Origin: an uncultured Bacteroidales bacterium
GTDB lineage: Bacteria; Bacteroidota; Bacteroidia; Bacteroidales; Muribaculaceae
Reading direction: 5' to 3'
Assembly: GCA_947173955.1 (NCBI GenBank)
Contig: CAMWHE010000002.1
Coordinates: forward strand, 58,931-122,930
DNA length: 64,000 nt
Below, piece by piece: positions 25,578 through 35,089 of the stretch. The number at the start of each line of letters is the position of its first letter. Position 1 is the stretch's first letter. The notes below the pieces were generated by a model, which worked only from the letters and a program-made list of their open reading frames with translations, searched no databases and was not told the DNA's origin. The position numbers were made by a program, and so were the translations under genes.

Positions 25578-27659
25578 ATGGATTTCAAACTTAAAGCACC
25601 ATATAAACCCACTGGCGATCAGCCTGCTGCGATTGATGCCCTGGCACGTGGAGTCGAGGACGGAGTCCCTGCGCAGACACTGCTGGGCGTCACCGGCTCA
25701 GGCAAGACTTTTACAATGGCAAATGTCATTCAGAAAGTCAACCGCCCCACCCTCATCCTCAGCCACAACAAGACTCTTGCCGCTCAGCTCTACAGCGAAT
25801 TCAAGCAATTCTTCCCGGAAAACTCGGTCCAGTATTTCGTATCATATTACGACTACTACCAGCCCGAAGCCTATATACCGTCTGTCGATAAATATATCGA
25901 AAAAGATCTGATGATCAATGACGAGATCGACCGTCTGCGTCTGTCAGCCACCCAGGCTCTGCTCTCAGGCCGGCGCGATGTCATTGTGGTCAGCTCGGTC
26001 TCTTGCCTTTACGGCATCGGCAATCCCGATGACTTCCACACCAATGTCATCGATGTGGCACCCGGTATAAAAATCACGCGCAACAATCTGCTGCGCAAGC
26101 TCTCTGGCGCGATGTACGCACGCAATGAAATTGATCCGGCCCGAGGCACATTCCGCGTCAAGGGTGATACCGTTGACATTCGCCTGGCCTATGAGGATCT
26201 TATCGTACGCGTCACATTCTGGGGTGACGAGATTGAATCGGTAGCTACAATTGATCCGCTGACCGAAGTGACTGTGCCGCAGACCGCTTTCAAAATCTAC
26301 CCGGCCAATATTTTTGTCACTTCTCCGCAGCGTATGGGATCCGCTCTATCGCAGATTCAGCTTGATCTGGGCGAGCAGGTCGACTTCTTCAACCGCGAGG
26401 CGCGCGAACTTGAGGCGAAGCGCCTGTATGAGCGTGTCACCTACGATGTAGAGATGATGCGCGAAGTCGGCCACTGTCCCGGCATCGAAAACTACAGCCG
26501 TTACTTCGACGGCCGCGAGCCGGGTATGCGCCCTTTCTGTCTGCTCGACTATTTTCCGAGCGACTACCTGACCATAATCGACGAAAGCCATGTGACCGTA
26601 CCTCAGATACGGGCAATGTACGGAGGTGACGTAGCGCGCAAGATGAATCTGGTGGAATACGGATTCCGCCTGCCCGCCGCCCTTGACAACCGTCCTCTCA
26701 AATTCGAGGAGTTCGAAGGCCTGTCACACCAGACCATGTATGTCAGCGCCACCCCTGCCGATTATGAATTACAACAGAGCGAAGGAGTTGTCGTCGAGCA
26801 GCTTATACGTCCCACCGGCCTCCTTGACCCTGAAATTGAAGTGCGTCCGTCGCTCAATCAGGTTGACGACCTGCTTGAAGAAATCAGCATACGCCGCGAA
26901 CGCGATGAACGCGTCCTTGTCACGACATTGACCAAACGAATGGCCGAAGAGCTCAATGAATATCTGACACGCATGGATGTCAAGACCGCCTATATCCACA
27001 GCGATGTCGACACTCTCGACCGCATCCGCATCCTTGACGATCTGCGTGCCGGCACTTATGATGTTCTTATCGGGGTCAATCTGCTCCGCGAGGGACTCGA
27101 TCTCCCGGAGGTCTCGTTGGTAGCCATACTCGATGCTGACAAGGAAGGCTTCCTTCGCTCGCATCGCTCATTGACCCAGACTGTAGGACGTGCAGCCCGC
27201 AATCTCAACGGAAAGGTTATCATGTATGCCGACAAAGTGACCGACAGTATGCGCCAGACTATTGACGAAACCGAGCGCCGACGCGGAATCCAGATGGCCT
27301 ACAACGAGGCTCACGGAATCACTCCTCAGGCTATCATCAAGGCCCGCAACAAGATTGTCGGACTGGATGCACCGGAAGGTACAGACTCGCGGGAGACCCG
27401 CTTGCCACGCAACAGAAAGGCATCGCCATCGATACCATACAGTCAGGAATACAATCCCACATCGGTCAACCTCGCCGCCGATCCGGTCATACCCTATATG
27501 TCCCGTCAGGAACTCGAACGCAATATCACCCATATGCGCAGCGATATGGTGAAGGCGGCCAAAAATATGGAATTCATGGAAGCTGCACGCCTGCGCGACG
27601 AGATACTGAAAGCTGAACAATACCTAAAGGATAAATTCGATGCAAAAGCAGCAGACTGA
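25578..27659 (+). CDS. uvrB: Excinuclease ABC subunit UvrB
   Basis: UvrB is the damage-verifying helicase-like subunit of nucleotide excision repair. Walker A is GVTGSGKT near residue 38. The DNA-gripping beta-hairpin sequence YYDYYQPEAYIP is near residue 90, DESH is motif II, and GRAARN is motif VI near residue 535. A C-terminal UVR domain (AAKNMEFMEAARLRDEI) contacts UvrC. The length of 693 residues is normal. Its last 20 bases overlap the following YgiQ gene in another frame, indicating co-translation. Confidence 0.98.
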   Translation: MDFKLKAPYKPTGDQPAAIDALARGVEDGVPAQTLLGVTGSGKTFTMANVIQKVNRPTLILSHNKTLAAQLYSEFKQFFPENSVQYFVSYYDYYQPEAYIPSVDKYIEKDLMINDEIDRLRLSATQALLSGRRDVIVVSSVSCLYGIGNPDDFHTNVIDVAPGIKITRNNLLRKLSGAMYARNEIDPARGTFRVKGDTVDIRLAYEDLIVRVTFWGDEIESVATIDPLTEVTVPQTAFKIYPANIFVTSPQRMGSALSQIQLDLGEQVDFFNREARELEAKRLYERVTYDVEMMREVGHCPGIENYSRYFDGREPGMRPFCLLDYFPSDYLTIIDESHVTVPQIRAMYGGDVARKMNLVEYGFRLPAALDNRPLKFEEFEGLSHQTMYVSATPADYELQQSEGVVVEQLIRPTGLLDPEIEVRPSLNQVDDLLEEISIRRERDERVLVTTLTKRMAEELNEYLTRMDVKTAYIHSDVDTLDRIRILDDLRAGTYDVLIGVNLLREGLDLPEVSLVAILDADKEGFLRSHRSLTQTVGRAARNLNGKVIMYADKVTDSMRQTIDETERRRGIQMAYNEAHGITPQAIIKARNKIVGLDAPEGTDSRETRLPRNRKASPSIPYSQEYNPTSVNLAADPVIPYMSRQELERNITHMRSDMVKAAKNMEFMEAARLRDEILKAEQYLKDKFDAKAAD

Positions 27660-29547
27660 CATATCCGGCCGCTCTGCTTTCGACACGCGCCGCTGGCTGC
27701 CTACATCTGTCAAAGAGATGGAAGCACTTGGATGGGACTATGTCGACATCATACTCTTCACGGGCGACGCCTATGTCGATCACCCCTCATTTGGAGCAGC
27801 GGTTCTTGGCCGCGTTCTTCAGGCTCACGGCTACCGGGTAGCGATTGTTCCGCAGCCCAACTGGCGGGACGACCTGCGCGACTTCCGCAAGATGGGGCGT
27901 CCGCGACTCTTTTTCGGAGTATCGGCAGGTGCGATGGATTCTATGGTCAATCACTACACGGCCGCCCGGCGACGCAGAAGCGACGACGCATACACTCCTG
28001 ACGGCCGGCACGGGATGCGCCCTGATTATCCTACGATAGTCTATAGCCGGATTCTGAAGGAGCTGTACCCCGATGTCCCTGTCATAGCGGGCGGTATCGA
28101 GGCCTCAATGAGGCGCTTAAGCCACTACGACTATTGGGAAGACCGCCTGCGCCCGTCGCTGCTTGTCGACTCACCCGCCGACCTCATAATATATGGTATG
28201 GGCGAAAAGCCGATTGTTGAAATAGCGCGACGCCTGGCTGACGGAGCCTCGGTCAACGATTTATGCGACATACCGCAGATTGTATCGCGACAGCCGCTGA
28301 GCGCCCAGCCGAAAGAATCCTCAGATACAGATATTATCCTGTCATCTTATGATGCATGCCGTCGCGACAAGGCTCTTCAGTCAGCCAACTTCAGACATAT
28401 AGAGCAGCAGAGCAACCGCATCGAGGGAGCTACGATATGGCAACCTCACGGAACTGACCTGACCATCCGTGTCAATCCGATGTATCCGCCGATGACTACA
28501 GAAGAAATCGACGCTTCATTTGACCTTCCGTACACGCGTATGCCACACCCGCGCTACCGCGGAAAACGTATTCCGGCATTTGACATGATAAAATTTTCGG
28601 TCAATATGCACCGCGGATGCTTCGGCGGATGCGCATTCTGCACCATTTCGGCACATCAGGGCAAATTCATTGCCTCGCGGTCTGAAGAATCAATCCTCAA
28701 CGAAGTCAAAGCTATTACCCGGATGCCGGATTTCAAAGGCTACATCAGCGACCTCGGAGGGCCGTCAGCCAATATGTACAGAATGCATGGCTGCGACCTC
28801 GACAAGTGCCGCAAATGCCTCCGCCCGTCGTGCCTGCATCCTGCTGTCTGTCCCAACCTCAACACTGATCATACACCCCTCCTCGACATATATCACAAAG
28901 TCGACGCACTGCCTGAAATAAAGAAGTCCTTCATCGGAAGCGGTGTGCGTTATGACCTGTCTATGCATCCCACCGGGAACGGCAAAATTGATGCGGCGAA
29001 CCTCCGGTATAACCGCGAACTGATAGCCCGTCACGTATCCGGCCGACTCAAAGTCGCGCCCGAACACACTGAGGATCATGTGCTCCAGATCATGCGCAAA
29101 CCCTCGTTTGACCTTTACTATCAGTTCAAGGATATCTTTGACGATGTCAACCGACATGAAGGCCTCAATCAGCAGCTTATCCCCTACTTCATTTCCTCAC
29201 ATCCCGGTTGCGGGGAAACAGATATGGCAGAACTTGCCGTCAAGACCAAAGACCTCAATCTACATCTGGAGCAGGTACAGGATTTTACACCGACACCGAT
29301 GACCCTTGCAACAGAAATCTACTACACGGGGATACATCCATATACCGGCAAACGAATATTCACAGCCACCACTCCCGCTGAGAAACTTGCCCAACGTCAA
29401 TACTTCTTCTGGTATGACCGTACATACCGTTCGGGAATAATCAAGTCGCTCAACCGGCTGCATCGGCCTGACCTTATCAAACGACTATTCCCCGGAGGCT
29501 CATATTCTCCTGATCACACGAACAAATATCACAAAACAAAAAAATAA
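27640..29547 (+). CDS. YgiQ family radical SAM protein
   Basis: The 635-residue protein starts with the UPF0313/YgiQ N-terminal domain (WDYVDIILFTGDAYVDHPSFG). It then has a radical SAM core with HRGCFGGCAFCTIS near residue 330, the CxxxCxxC ligands for the [4Fe-4S] cluster. A second cysteine-rich segment (CDLDKCRKCLRPSC) and the GVRYDLSMHP and VAPEHTED sequences complete the family pattern. The family is widespread but its reaction is unknown. Its start lies within uvrB and its TAA shares a base with the next ATG, so uvrB, this gene and the S9 peptidase form a tight unit. Confidence 0.94.
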   Translation: MQKQQTDISGRSAFDTRRWLPTSVKEMEALGWDYVDIILFTGDAYVDHPSFGAAVLGRVLQAHGYRVAIVPQPNWRDDLRDFRKMGRPRLFFGVSAGAMDSMVNHYTAARRRRSDDAYTPDGRHGMRPDYPTIVYSRILKELYPDVPVIAGGIEASMRRLSHYDYWEDRLRPSLLVDSPADLIIYGMGEKPIVEIARRLADGASVNDLCDIPQIVSRQPLSAQPKESSDTDIILSSYDACRRDKALQSANFRHIEQQSNRIEGATIWQPHGTDLTIRVNPMYPPMTTEEIDASFDLPYTRMPHPRYRGKRIPAFDMIKFSVNMHRGCFGGCAFCTISAHQGKFIASRSEESILNEVKAITRMPDFKGYISDLGGPSANMYRMHGCDLDKCRKCLRPSCLHPAVCPNLNTDHTPLLDIYHKVDALPEIKKSFIGSGVRYDLSMHPTGNGKIDAANLRYNRELIARHVSGRLKVAPEHTEDHVLQIMRKPSFDLYYQFKDIFDDVNRHEGLNQQLIPYFISSHPGCGETDMAELAVKTKDLNLHLEQVQDFTPTPMTLATEIYYTGIHPYTGKRIFTATTPAEKLAQRQYFFWYDRTYRSGIIKSLNRLHRPDLIKRLFPGGSYSPDHTNKYHKTKK

Positions 29548-31661
29548 TGAACCATTCAACATCTATTATCGCATCAATGTCGGCAGCCATTATCGCCCTA
29601 TCTTCATGCGGCAACTCTTCGAGCGGTGCTGATGAGAACATCATCGACCGTCCGGATGTGAAAATCGAGAACCGCACATTCTCAATCGAGGCACTCGAAG
29701 CCCTCGGCAGAGTGAGCAATCCTGTAGTCTCGCCTGACGGTAAACACATCCTGTACTCCGTCTCATACGAGAGTGTGGAGCAAAACAAGAGCAATGCCGA
29801 TCTGTATGTTATGGATTCGGACGGATCCAATTCAAAGCGACTGACACGCACTGCCCGCTCCGAGAGCTCGGCGACATGGATTGACGGCGGCAACCGCATA
29901 GCTTTCATCGCCGCCTCCGGAGAACAGCCGCAACTCTGGGTAATGAAAGCCGACGGGTCAGACGCACATGTGGTGACTGATCTTGAAAAAGGGGTTCAGG
30001 GATTTCTCTTCTCCCCCGACGAGAAACATATCGTAATGATATCCACAGTCAAATACAGCCGCAATGCGCAGGATATATACCCCGATCTGCCCAAAGCGAC
30101 AGGACGCGTCATTGACGACCTGATGTATAAACACTGGGACGAGTGGGTGACTGAGATTCCCCACCCGTTCATAGCCGAATGGAACGGCTCTGAAGTATCC
30201 GACATCAAGGACATAATGGCCGACGAGCCGTTTGAAGCTCCCATGAAGCCGTTCGGTGGTATCGAGTCATTTGCATTCTCTCCCGACAGCAAAAATCTCG
30301 TCTACGTATCACGCAAAAAGACCGGACTCGACTATGCGATCTCGACAAATTCGAATCTCTATCTTTATAATCTTGAGGATGCTACTACCGAATGTCTTAC
30401 CGAAGGCATGAACGGCTATGACACTGCTCCCGCATTCTCTCCGGACGGATCATGCCTCGCATGGCTTTCGATGGAACATGACGGCTATGAGAGCGATAAG
30501 AACCGCATCTTTGTCATGGATATGACTTCGCGTGAGAAAAAAGACCTCACCGCCGATTGGGACTATACCGCCGACGCAATCGCATGGCGACCGGACGGTA
30601 AGAGCATATATTTTATCGCTGCCAAAGACGGCGTGACACCTATTTTCGCCATTGACACCGCAACCTGCGAAGTTTCCACTGTAGCCGAGGGCCAGTACGA
30701 CTATGCAGCCCTCGCTCCCGCCGGCAATGACTGCCTGATCACTCTCCGCCACTCGATGATTGAGCCCAATGAAGTATATGCAGTGGACCTGACTACTTCT
30801 GAAGTAAACCGTCTGACAAATGTCAACACCGAGCTGCTTGCATCGGTCGATATGCCTACAGTAGAAAAACGTCTTGTCCCGACTACCGACGGCAAGCTCA
30901 TGACAACGTGGGTAATTCTACCTCCAAACTTCGACCCCGAGAAGAAGTATCCCGCAATACTCTACTGTCAGGGCGGCCCCCAGCAGGCTGTAAGCCAGTT
31001 CTGGAGCTACCGCTGGAATTTCGCGCTGATGGCCTCCAACGGCTATATCATCATAGCTCCCAACCGCCGCGGACTACCCGGCTTCGGCACAGAGTGGAAC
31101 GCACAGATATCCAAAGATTATCCCGGACAGAACATGCGCGACTACCTGTCGGCGGTTGACTACATGAAAGCCGAGCCTTATGTCGATGGCGAACATATAG
31201 GTGCCGTAGGCGCAAGCTACGGAGGTTTCTCCGTATATTGGCTCGCAGGCAATCACGACGGACGCTTCGCCGCCCTGATAGCCCACGCAGGAATCTTCAA
31301 CATGGAAGCTCAATATCTTGAAACAGAGGAAATGTGGTTTGCCAACTGGGATATGGGTGGAGCTCCCTGGGACAAAGACAATGCCGCTGCGCAGCGCACA
31401 TTCGCCATGTCGCCCCATAAATTCGTAGACAAATGGGATACCCCCATTCTGATCACTCACGGCGAATATGACTACCGCATCCTCTCGTCACAGGGCGAGA
31501 TGGCCTTCAATGCCGCACGTCTGCGCGGCGTACCTGCCGAAATGGTGATATTCCCGGACGAAAACCACTGGATTCTGAAGCCGCAGAACGCTGTTTTGTG
31601 GCAGCGGATCTTCTTCCGTTGGCTTGACAAATGGCTCAAACCTGACCAGTCCAACAATTAA
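29547..31661 (+). CDS. S9 family prolyl oligopeptidase-like lipoprotein
   Basis: The 704-residue protein has a lipoprotein signal with SSC at about residue 21. The N-terminal half (about 50-430) is a WD40/beta-propeller-like region with repeated 'FSPDGK' blades (VVSPDGKHILYSVSY, AFSPDGSCLAWLS, AWRPDGKSIYFI). The C-terminal alpha/beta hydrolase has nucleophile GASYGGFSVYW near residue 557, acid GEYDYRI and histidine DENHWI. It should remove dipeptides or cleave after proline in periplasmic peptides, in keeping with Bacteroidales peptide foraging. The nearby DPP IV on the minus strand is a different subfamily. Confidence 0.93.
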   Translation: MNHSTSIIASMSAAIIALSSCGNSSSGADENIIDRPDVKIENRTFSIEALEALGRVSNPVVSPDGKHILYSVSYESVEQNKSNADLYVMDSDGSNSKRLTRTARSESSATWIDGGNRIAFIAASGEQPQLWVMKADGSDAHVVTDLEKGVQGFLFSPDEKHIVMISTVKYSRNAQDIYPDLPKATGRVIDDLMYKHWDEWVTEIPHPFIAEWNGSEVSDIKDIMADEPFEAPMKPFGGIESFAFSPDSKNLVYVSRKKTGLDYAISTNSNLYLYNLEDATTECLTEGMNGYDTAPAFSPDGSCLAWLSMEHDGYESDKNRIFVMDMTSREKKDLTADWDYTADAIAWRPDGKSIYFIAAKDGVTPIFAIDTATCEVSTVAEGQYDYAALAPAGNDCLITLRHSMIEPNEVYAVDLTTSEVNRLTNVNTELLASVDMPTVEKRLVPTTDGKLMTTWVILPPNFDPEKKYPAILYCQGGPQQAVSQFWSYRWNFALMASNGYIIIAPNRRGLPGFGTEWNAQISKDYPGQNMRDYLSAVDYMKAEPYVDGEHIGAVGASYGGFSVYWLAGNHDGRFAALIAHAGIFNMEAQYLETEEMWFANWDMGGAPWDKDNAAAQRTFAMSPHKFVDKWDTPILITHGEYDYRILSSQGEMAFNAARLRGVPAEMVIFPDENHWILKPQNAVLWQRIFFRWLDKWLKPDQSNN

Positions 31662-31673
31662 ACGACTCCGCAA

Positions 31674-32207
31674 GTGTCAAAAAACGATCTCCGACGCGAG
31701 CTGCTCCCGCTCTCACGGGAGCAGCTCATCGACATAATAATAGACGCATATTCCGCACGCAAGGAAATCAAAGCATACTTTGACTTCTTTGTAGATCCTG
31801 ATGTCGACAAACTGTCAGAGAAATATCAGAAAGATATAGCCAAGGAGCTATCCCGCTCAAAGTGGGGACGCTCCAAGGCTCGTATCTCTGTTATCAACAA
31901 GCTGCTCAAAGACTTTCAAGGCTATAATCCCGGCGAGGAACATGTCCTTTCACTGTATTTCTACGCGATTCAGTTCCTGCTCCTGACCGAGTATCAGCTC
32001 ACATTTACCGATACTCTTTACAAAGGAATCGCCAAACTGGTATTAAAAGCACTGGAGATGGCCGACCAACAAGGCGAAAGTTCAAAAGCGATCGAAATAT
32101 TTTCGCGCATAATCGACCCGGAAACAGTCGGTTATACACGAATCGGCAAGCGTCTCATCCGTGAGACTATCGAGAGCTATCGCTCAGATCACCCGCTAAA
32201 ACCATAA
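31674..32207 (+). CDS. DUF6155 family protein
   Basis: This 177-residue soluble, mostly helical protein starts at GTG (31674), 12 bases after the S9 peptidase stop. The sequence LSREQLIDIIIDAYSARKEIKAYFDFF and KAIEIFSRIIDPETVGY is like the DUF6155 family, which has no known function. No signal peptide or membrane segment is seen. It probably belongs to the uvrB-YgiQ-S9 transcription unit. Confidence 0.75.
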   Translation: MSKNDLRRELLPLSREQLIDIIIDAYSARKEIKAYFDFFVDPDVDKLSEKYQKDIAKELSRSKWGRSKARISVINKLLKDFQGYNPGEEHVLSLYFYAIQFLLLTEYQLTFTDTLYKGIAKLVLKALEMADQQGESSKAIEIFSRIIDPETVGYTRIGKRLIRETIESYRSDHPLKP

Positions 32208-32256
32208 TCAAACCGACTTTAAGCAAAATTTAATCGAAAAAACAAGCGGAAGTTAG

Positions 32257-32264
32257 TATCTTTG
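32257..32264 (+). promoter_or_regulatory. -7 element of the porin gene
   Basis: TATCTTTG lies 9 bases before the ATG at 32274. Transcription would begin only a few bases before the start codon. The ORF-track start (TTG 32262) lies inside this box, which argues against it. No clear -33 TTG. Confidence 0.5.
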
Positions 32265-32273
32265 CCGGAAGAA

Positions 32274-34232
32274 ATGAAACACCTACTACTGACAGTCCTT
32301 ACCATAATAGCATCGGTTGCCGCCTCGGCAAAAGGTCCCGTCATTGCGCCGTCACGCGCATGGAAGGTCGTGCCACCTTTAGGCGAACGGGAACCGGCAA
32401 CCATCGATACCCTGCATACCAATTACGCCCAGGAAACGGTACCTTCCGAAGTCTCCGACGCATATGCCACCACAGGCAATTTCGGAACTGAAGGCTATAA
32501 CCTCATATATTTCGACCGCAAACCTCTTTCCGACTTCTTTTTCCGCGACGCAATTGACGCATGGATCCCATCGGAACGCAAAATGTGTTTCTACAATACC
32601 CGCATCCCAATGACACTCCTGTCATACAATACGGGCGGTGGCCGCGAAACCACACAGGACCGTCTTAAAGGCACATTCTCAGGCAATGTCAACCCCAAAG
32701 CCCAGATAGGCGCACTCATCGACTACATTTACTCGAAAGGAAGCTACGACTATCAGGCTGCCAAAAACCTGGTGTGGGGCTTCTCGGGATCATACATCGG
32801 CGACCATTTCGAATTTCAGGGTTACTACAATCACTATAACAGCGTCAATAAAGAGAATGGCGGCATTACCGACGAACGCTATATAACCGATCCGGCCGCC
32901 GTGCAGGGAGGCGACAACTCTATCGACACGAAAGCCATACCTACCAACCTTACCGCAGCCCATTCACGTGTCAAAGGCGGAGAACTGTGGCTCAACTCAC
33001 GCTACAAACTCGGATTCTGGCGCGAGCGCTATGACGAAGAGACCGACACTCTGACAGGAGAGGATTTCATACCGGTCACAGCCATTATCTGGACACTCAA
33101 ATATAATAATAACAGTCACGAATTTATAAACACTTCCTCAGCCAACGACCGCGACTTCTGGACAAACACCTATCTGTCGACCGACGGAACTCACGATCTC
33201 ACCCGCTACTGGGGTCTGCGCAATACAGTCGGTATTTCGCTAATGGAAGGATTCAACAAATATGCGAAAGCCGGACTGACGGCATTTGTCACACACGAAA
33301 TACGCAAATACACGCAGATGACCGATACCATTCCGCTGGGTTATGAACCCGCCGGAATGACTCCATATCCGTATGATCAAAAGATTGCTCCGAAAGCATC
33401 TGAAAACTATCTGTGGGTGGGAGCTCAGCTTGCCCGACGACAAGGCTTCACGCTCAATTATAGCGCGACGGCCGAACTTGGAGTCGTAGGGCGCGCGGCC
33501 GGCGAAGTAAAGGTCGACGGAACTGTCGACAGTCGATTCCGCCTGCTGGGCGATACAGTGACTGTGGCCGGTTACTTCAATTTCTCCAACACTACGCCCC
33601 GCTACATGCTGAATAATTATGTATCAAATCATTTTATCTGGCACAACGACTTTTCAAAAACCCGGCGACTGAGAGCCGGAGGCTCTATATCCCTACCCCA
33701 TACCCATACATATCTTACGGCAGGAGTTGAAAATGTGCAGAATCTCATTTACTTCAACAGCGAAGCCCTACCGACTCAGTATGGAGGAAACATTCAGGTA
33801 TTCAGCGCCAGGTTGCATCAGGATTTTCACTTCCGCGCCCTACATTGGGAAAACCGTATAACCTATCAGACGACATCCAACGAGACTGCCCTTCCACTCC
33901 CCAATCTCGCTGTCTACTCCAATCTGTATGTCACGTTCAAAGTCGCCACGCTGCACGTACAGCTTGGCATCGACTGCGATTATTACACAAAATACAAGAG
34001 TGTGGCCTATCAGCCTGCTACAATGACATTCTACAATCAGCGAGAATACGAATGTGGCAACTATCCTTTCATGAATGCCTATATCAACATGAAACTCAGC
34101 AAGACCCGCTTCTACGTGATGATGTCGCACGTCAATCAGGGACTTACCGGCAGCAATTATTTCTCTATGCCCGGCTATCCGCTCAATCCGCGCAGATTTC
34201 AGATGGGACTGTCGGTCGATTTCGCCAACTGA
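32274..34232 (+). CDS. Putative Bacteroidota outer-membrane porin
   Basis: Using the ATG at 32274 gives 652 residues with a signal peptide (MKHLLLTVLTIIASVAASA). The sequence is dominated by alternating strand patterns typical of a large beta-barrel (FSGSYIGDHFEFQGYYNHYN, YFNFSNTTPRYMLNNYV). The N-terminal part with YFDRKPLSDFFFRDAIDAW and the MCFYNTRIPMTLLSYNTGG segment match what I recall of the 'putative porin' family of Bacteroidales. It lacks a TonB plug. Its substrate is unknown. It follows the DUF6155 gene but has its own promoter. Confidence 0.85.
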   Translation: MKHLLLTVLTIIASVAASAKGPVIAPSRAWKVVPPLGEREPATIDTLHTNYAQETVPSEVSDAYATTGNFGTEGYNLIYFDRKPLSDFFFRDAIDAWIPSERKMCFYNTRIPMTLLSYNTGGGRETTQDRLKGTFSGNVNPKAQIGALIDYIYSKGSYDYQAAKNLVWGFSGSYIGDHFEFQGYYNHYNSVNKENGGITDERYITDPAAVQGGDNSIDTKAIPTNLTAAHSRVKGGELWLNSRYKLGFWRERYDEETDTLTGEDFIPVTAIIWTLKYNNNSHEFINTSSANDRDFWTNTYLSTDGTHDLTRYWGLRNTVGISLMEGFNKYAKAGLTAFVTHEIRKYTQMTDTIPLGYEPAGMTPYPYDQKIAPKASENYLWVGAQLARRQGFTLNYSATAELGVVGRAAGEVKVDGTVDSRFRLLGDTVTVAGYFNFSNTTPRYMLNNYVSNHFIWHNDFSKTRRLRAGGSISLPHTHTYLTAGVENVQNLIYFNSEALPTQYGGNIQVFSARLHQDFHFRALHWENRITYQTTSNETALPLPNLAVYSNLYVTFKVATLHVQLGIDCDYYTKYKSVAYQPATMTFYNQREYECGNYPFMNAYINMKLSKTRFYVMMSHVNQGLTGSNYFSMPGYPLNPRRFQMGLSVDFAN

Positions 34233-34261
34233 TTCACTCTCATTAGCTCTCCTCCCGCGCC

Positions 34262-35089
34262 ATGCAACACCTTAAACCTATCAAAGGCCGTCTGTTCTAC
34301 TACACCATTCTTCTCGGAGCAGCAGTCCTGCTGATGTTCTTTGTCAGATGGTGTTCACAGCCGGGCAGTGACCCGTATCCTCGCTCCTACGAACGACCCG
34401 GCGGCGACACACTCAATATCGCCATTGAATTTTCTCCGATGGGCGTCTACGCCTCAGGCGACTCCTTGTCCGGATTTTACTATGATCTCCTTCAGGAACT
34501 CTCTGTAAACCATAACCGTCCTATCCACATCACCGGGTTCAGCCGTGCCGATGATATGCTCAAGCTTCTGTCGGACGGTACGCTTGATATAGTGATTGCC
34601 GACATACCCCTTACGTCGGATATGAAGGCCAGTTACGGATATTCCCACCCGCTGCTGATCAATCGTCAGGTACTCGTACAGCTTCGTGACACAGTTTCAA
34701 ATACGATTCCATATCCCTCACAGCTTAGCCTGATAGGCAACACGGTATATCTGCCGGTCAACTCCCCATTCAAAAACCGTCTTCAGAATCTTGCTAAAGA
34801 GATCGGCGGAGACATAAGGATTATAGAACATCCGGAATATGGCGCCGAACAGCTTATCATCAGCGTTGCGTTGGGCGAAACGCCCAATGCTGTTGTCAAC
34901 AGTCGCCTTGCCCGCATTCTGCAACGCGATTATCCGCTGCTGGACGTGTCGCTGGAACTATCGCTCAATCAATTTCAGTCATGGCTGTTCAATCCTGCCG
35001 ATTCCCTGCTGCGTGACAGTATAGACTCATGGCTCGACAGTTATAAAGCTACTCCGGCCTATCAGAAGCTAACGGAAAAGTATTTTTGA
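34262..35089 (+). CDS. Membrane-anchored periplasmic solute-binding (SBP_bac_3-like) protein
   Basis: The 275-residue protein has a membrane anchor at about residues 13-31 (YTILLGAAVLLMFFVRWC). A family 3 solute-binding fold follows: LNIAIEFSPMGVYASGDSLSGFYYDLLQEL, LKLLSDGTLDIVIADIPLT, YSHPLLINRQVLVQL. This resembles the N-terminal half of MltF and amino-acid binding proteins. No transporter genes are adjacent, so it may be a sensor or ligand-binding protein rather than part of an ABC system. No lytic transglycosylase domain follows. Its 3-prime end overlaps the convergent gene by 21 bases. Confidence 0.8.
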   Translation: MQHLKPIKGRLFYYTILLGAAVLLMFFVRWCSQPGSDPYPRSYERPGGDTLNIAIEFSPMGVYASGDSLSGFYYDLLQELSVNHNRPIHITGFSRADDMLKLLSDGTLDIVIADIPLTSDMKASYGYSHPLLINRQVLVQLRDTVSNTIPYPSQLSLIGNTVYLPVNSPFKNRLQNLAKEIGGDIRIIEHPEYGAEQLIISVALGETPNAVVNSRLARILQRDYPLLDVSLELSLNQFQSWLFNPADSLLRDSIDSWLDSYKATPAYQKLTEKYF

